Shown here: in pieces, positions 62,266 through 64,000 of the stretch
Layout: each line of letters opens with the position of its first letter
How positions within the stretch are numbered: position 1 is the stretch's first letter
Origin: JAMXLO01 sp963719805
GTDB taxonomy: Bacteria > Pseudomonadota > Alphaproteobacteria > Acetobacterales > Acetobacteraceae
Direction of reading: 5' to 3'
Assembly (NCBI GenBank): GCA_963719805.1
Contig: CAVRDF010000008.1
Coordinates: 1,550,001 to 1,614,000 of the forward strand
DNA length: 64,000 nt
Notes under the pieces: model-generated
Databases searched by the model: none
Told to the model about the DNA's origin: nothing
Seen by the model: only the letters and a program-made list of their open reading frames with translations
Program-made: the position numbers and the translations under genes

Positions 62266-62342
62266 TGGCAGGGGTGGAGGGTCTCGAACCCCCAGCCTCC
62301 GGTTTTGGAGACCGGCGCTCTAGCCAATTGAGCTACACCCCT
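62266..62342 (-). tRNA. tRNA-Trp (anticodon CCA)
   Basis: The minus strand starts AGGGGTGTAGCTCAATTGG and ends CACCCCT, discriminator G, then an encoded CCA (62266-62268). The anticodon stem-loop CGGTCTCCAAAACCG gives CCA. The D and T arms are normal (GGTTCGAGACC). It is upstream of secE-nusG, as in many bacteria. Confidence 0.95.
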
Positions 62343-62487
62343 AGACCAGTGAGTGGGGCGGTCACCCGCCGTCCGCATCGCGCGCTAGTCTCGGTTCAGA
62401 CGCCATAGCCTTGCCCCGAGAGCCCGCCCATGTAGCGATTGGGCAATCGAAAGTCCAGGAGCCGGGCCGGGCCAGCGTGGCCCAGCA

Positions 62488-63789
62488 TCAAGCGGTGCCA
62501 GTGACCCTGGCAATGGTTTCACCCAGCAGCTCAACGCCAAGATCGATCTCGGCTTCGCTGACCGTCAGCGGTGGAGCGATGCGCATCACGCCGCCGGAGG
62601 CGCCGGCACGCACGATGTTGGCCGACAGTCCGAGATCCAGCGCAAGGTCGGTGACCGCATCGGAGATGGTTCCGGCATCGCGGCCGGCGGCCGCACGGAA
62701 CTCCAAGCCGAGCAACAGGCCGCGGCCCCGAATGTCGCCGACACAGTCGAAGCGCTGCTGCAAGCCGCGCAGCCCTGCGGCCAGCCGCGCGCCCATCACC
62801 TGCGCGCGTTCCGCCAAGACGTCGCGCTGCACGATCTCAAGCACCTTCAGCCCGACCGAGGCCGGCAGCGGATCGTTGACGTGCGTCGTATAGAACAGGA
62901 AATCGCGCGCGTCGGCTTCCGCCGCCAGGGCATCGGAGGTCTGCACGGCGGACAGCGGCAATCCGGCGCCCAGCGTCTTCGACAGGGTCAGGATGTCGGG
63001 CACCACGCCATCGCGCTCGAACGCGAACATCAGACCGGTGCGGCCGACGCCGGTCTGCGCCTCGTCGAGGATCAGCAGCATGCCGCGGGCACGGCAGTGC
63101 GCCGCCAGCGCATTCAGGTAACCCAGCGGCAGATCGAGCACACCGCCGCTGCTCAGCACCGGTTCGGCGATGAATGCCGCCAGATTGCCGGTGCACTGCC
63201 GATCGAGCAGGTCGAACGCATCGTCCAGCTCCTCGCGCCAGGAAACGCCGGCAAAGCGTGGGCGATAGGCATTGGGGGCCGGGATCGCGAAGTTGCCGGG
63301 CATCACCGGGCCGGCGCCCCGGCGTCCGGCTTTGTAGGTTGCCGCGGCAGCGCCGCCGGTCATGCCGTGCCAGGACTGGGCGAAGCCGGCGACCTCCCAC
63401 TTGCCGGTCACCACCTTGGCCAGGCGGATGGCGGCCTCGTTCGCCTCGCCGCCGGTGGACAGCAGCATCACGCGCGGCAGGTCCGGCACCAGTCCGGCCA
63501 GCGTCTCCGCCAGCGCCACCACCGGTTCGCTCAGCATGGAGGAGAAAAGGTGATCCAGCGTGCCGACGGCCTCGCGCACGGTTGCGACGATTTCCGGATG
63601 CGAATGGCCGAGAATGGCGCTCATCTGGCCGGAGGTGAAATCGAGCACGCGGCGGCCCGCCGCGTCATACAGGAACGAGCCTTCGGCACGCGCCGGTACA
63701 AACGGCACGAAGTCGCCGCCATAGCGCAGCATGTGGCGCCGGGCGCGGGCCCAGAGTCGCTGGTCGGTCGATTGCGCGATGTCGTCCAT
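62488..63789 (-). CDS. 2,2-dialkylglycine decarboxylase-like class III aminotransferase
   Basis: 433 residues from ATG 63789, equal to the known enzyme. VLDFTSGQMSAILGHSHPEI, LDHLFSSMLSEPVVALAETL, EVAGFAQSWHGMTGGAAAAT, LAAFIAEPVLSSGGVLDLP and ILTLSKTLGAGLPLSAVQTS (Schiff-base Lys) closely match what I recall of Burkholderia DgdA. It decarboxylates 2,2-dialkylglycines such as 2-aminoisobutyrate and transfers the amine to pyruvate. An MFS gene is divergent, 38 bp away, and may import the substrate. Confidence 0.87.
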   Translation of the reverse strand: MDDIAQSTDQRLWARARRHMLRYGGDFVPFVPARAEGSFLYDAAGRRVLDFTSGQMSAILGHSHPEIVATVREAVGTLDHLFSSMLSEPVVALAETLAGLVPDLPRVMLLSTGGEANEAAIRLAKVVTGKWEVAGFAQSWHGMTGGAAAATYKAGRRGAGPVMPGNFAIPAPNAYRPRFAGVSWREELDDAFDLLDRQCTGNLAAFIAEPVLSSGGVLDLPLGYLNALAAHCRARGMLLILDEAQTGVGRTGLMFAFERDGVVPDILTLSKTLGAGLPLSAVQTSDALAAEADARDFLFYTTHVNDPLPASVGLKVLEIVQRDVLAERAQVMGARLAAGLRGLQQRFDCVGDIRGRGLLLGLEFRAAAGRDAGTISDAVTDLALDLGLSANIVRAGASGGVMRIAPPLTVSEAEIDLGVELLGETIARVTGTA

Positions 63790-63827
63790 CAGTGTGTCAT
63801 CCCCCTCATTCGAAAAGGGATTGTTCA

Positions 63828-64000
63828 ATGAGTGCGGCTGCGCCAGCAAGCGGAAGCTGGGCGGATGTGCTGGCCGAAGGCCGGTTACCGCGTTTCGCGC
63901 TGATCTGCCTAGGGGTTTGGCTGAATGCAGCCGACAGCCTGATCACCGCCACGATCATGCCGAGCGTCGGCCGCTCACTCGGCGGCTATCCGTATTTCGG
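63828..64000 (+). CDS. MFS transporter, N-terminal fragment
   Basis: ATG 63828 gives MSAAAPASGSWADVLAEGRL, then a first TM helix FALICLGVWLNAADSLITAT and IMPSVGRSLGGYPYF before the window ends. This resembles the start of DHA-type MFS proteins (D in TM1, then IMP). It is divergent from the dialkylglycine-decarboxylase-like gene. Confidence 0.65.
   Translation, partial: MSAAAPASGSWADVLAEGRLPRFALICLGVWLNAADSLITATIMPSVGRSLGGYPYF

Noticed and set aside
1..64000. CRISPR array
   Set aside because: No regularly spaced direct repeats and no cas genes were seen.

Overview
The window is GC-rich bacterial DNA, most likely from an alphaproteobacterium of the Rhodospirillales/Acetobacteraceae type. The best evidence is the ATP synthase F0 cluster atpI-atpB-atpE-atpF'-atpF, with two b-type subunits and no adjacent F1 genes. 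The TRAP, TauD, IclR and HxlR complement and several small soil-alphaproteobacterial ORFs agree with this. Identifications are from recognising protein sequence by eye; no search was run.

Region by region: (1) 1-4320 holds a minus-strand catabolic operon (2OG-Fe oxygenase, frameshifted ThDP enzyme, CoxG-like protein, start of a GMC oxidoreductase) and a separate TauD-type dioxygenase. (2) 4317-8819 is a compact five-gene minus-strand operon: HxlR regulator, HlyD-type fusion protein, 14-TM MFS pump, SDR and a DsbA/HCCA-isomerase-like protein. Two copies of a 15-bp palindrome lie just upstream of the regulator. (3) 8973-13064 has a small hypothetical protein, a TPR protein and the F0 genes. (4) 13211-18319 is a FkbH-like / acyl carrier protein / MBOAT locus. 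Here the MBOAT gene is fused in frame to an SGNH-like partner, apparently by a one-base change. (5) 18363-20296 holds small hypothetical genes, two of them frameshifted. (6) 20307-26612 is a CoA-metabolism cluster: an IclR regulator with a succinate/malate-CoA ligase pair, divergent from an enoyl-CoA hydratase and a solute-binding protein, then an acyl-CoA ligase. (7) 26796-30740 is a TRAP transporter with a class III aminotransferase. (8) 30851-34540 holds a Cache protein with a GGDEF-EAL protein, and two small envelope proteins.

About 34.7-50.2 kb is a genomic island next to tRNA-Tyr. It contains an integrase remnant, a tRNA-end-like att candidate, a glycine-rich membrane protein, RNase HI, a lipoprotein, an IS21-family element, an IS256-family element, a resolvase, a decayed Gln-rich coiled-coil gene, a DUF3761-like exported protein and a frameshifted integrase. 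The layout suggests two elements inserted one after another at the same tRNA.

From 50.3 kb the backbone resumes: a hydroxyproline-dehydratase-like protein, a class V aminotransferase, a LysE exporter, rph-rdgB, a YbaK-like deacylase, hemW, a large adenylate-cyclase/ATPase/TPR protein (frameshifted), small hypotheticals, an ATP-grasp protein, nusG, secE, tRNA-Trp, a dialkylglycine-decarboxylase-like enzyme and the start of an MFS gene. At least ten genes show single-base frame disruptions while the housekeeping genes are intact. Whether this is real decay or sequence error cannot be settled from the sequence alone.
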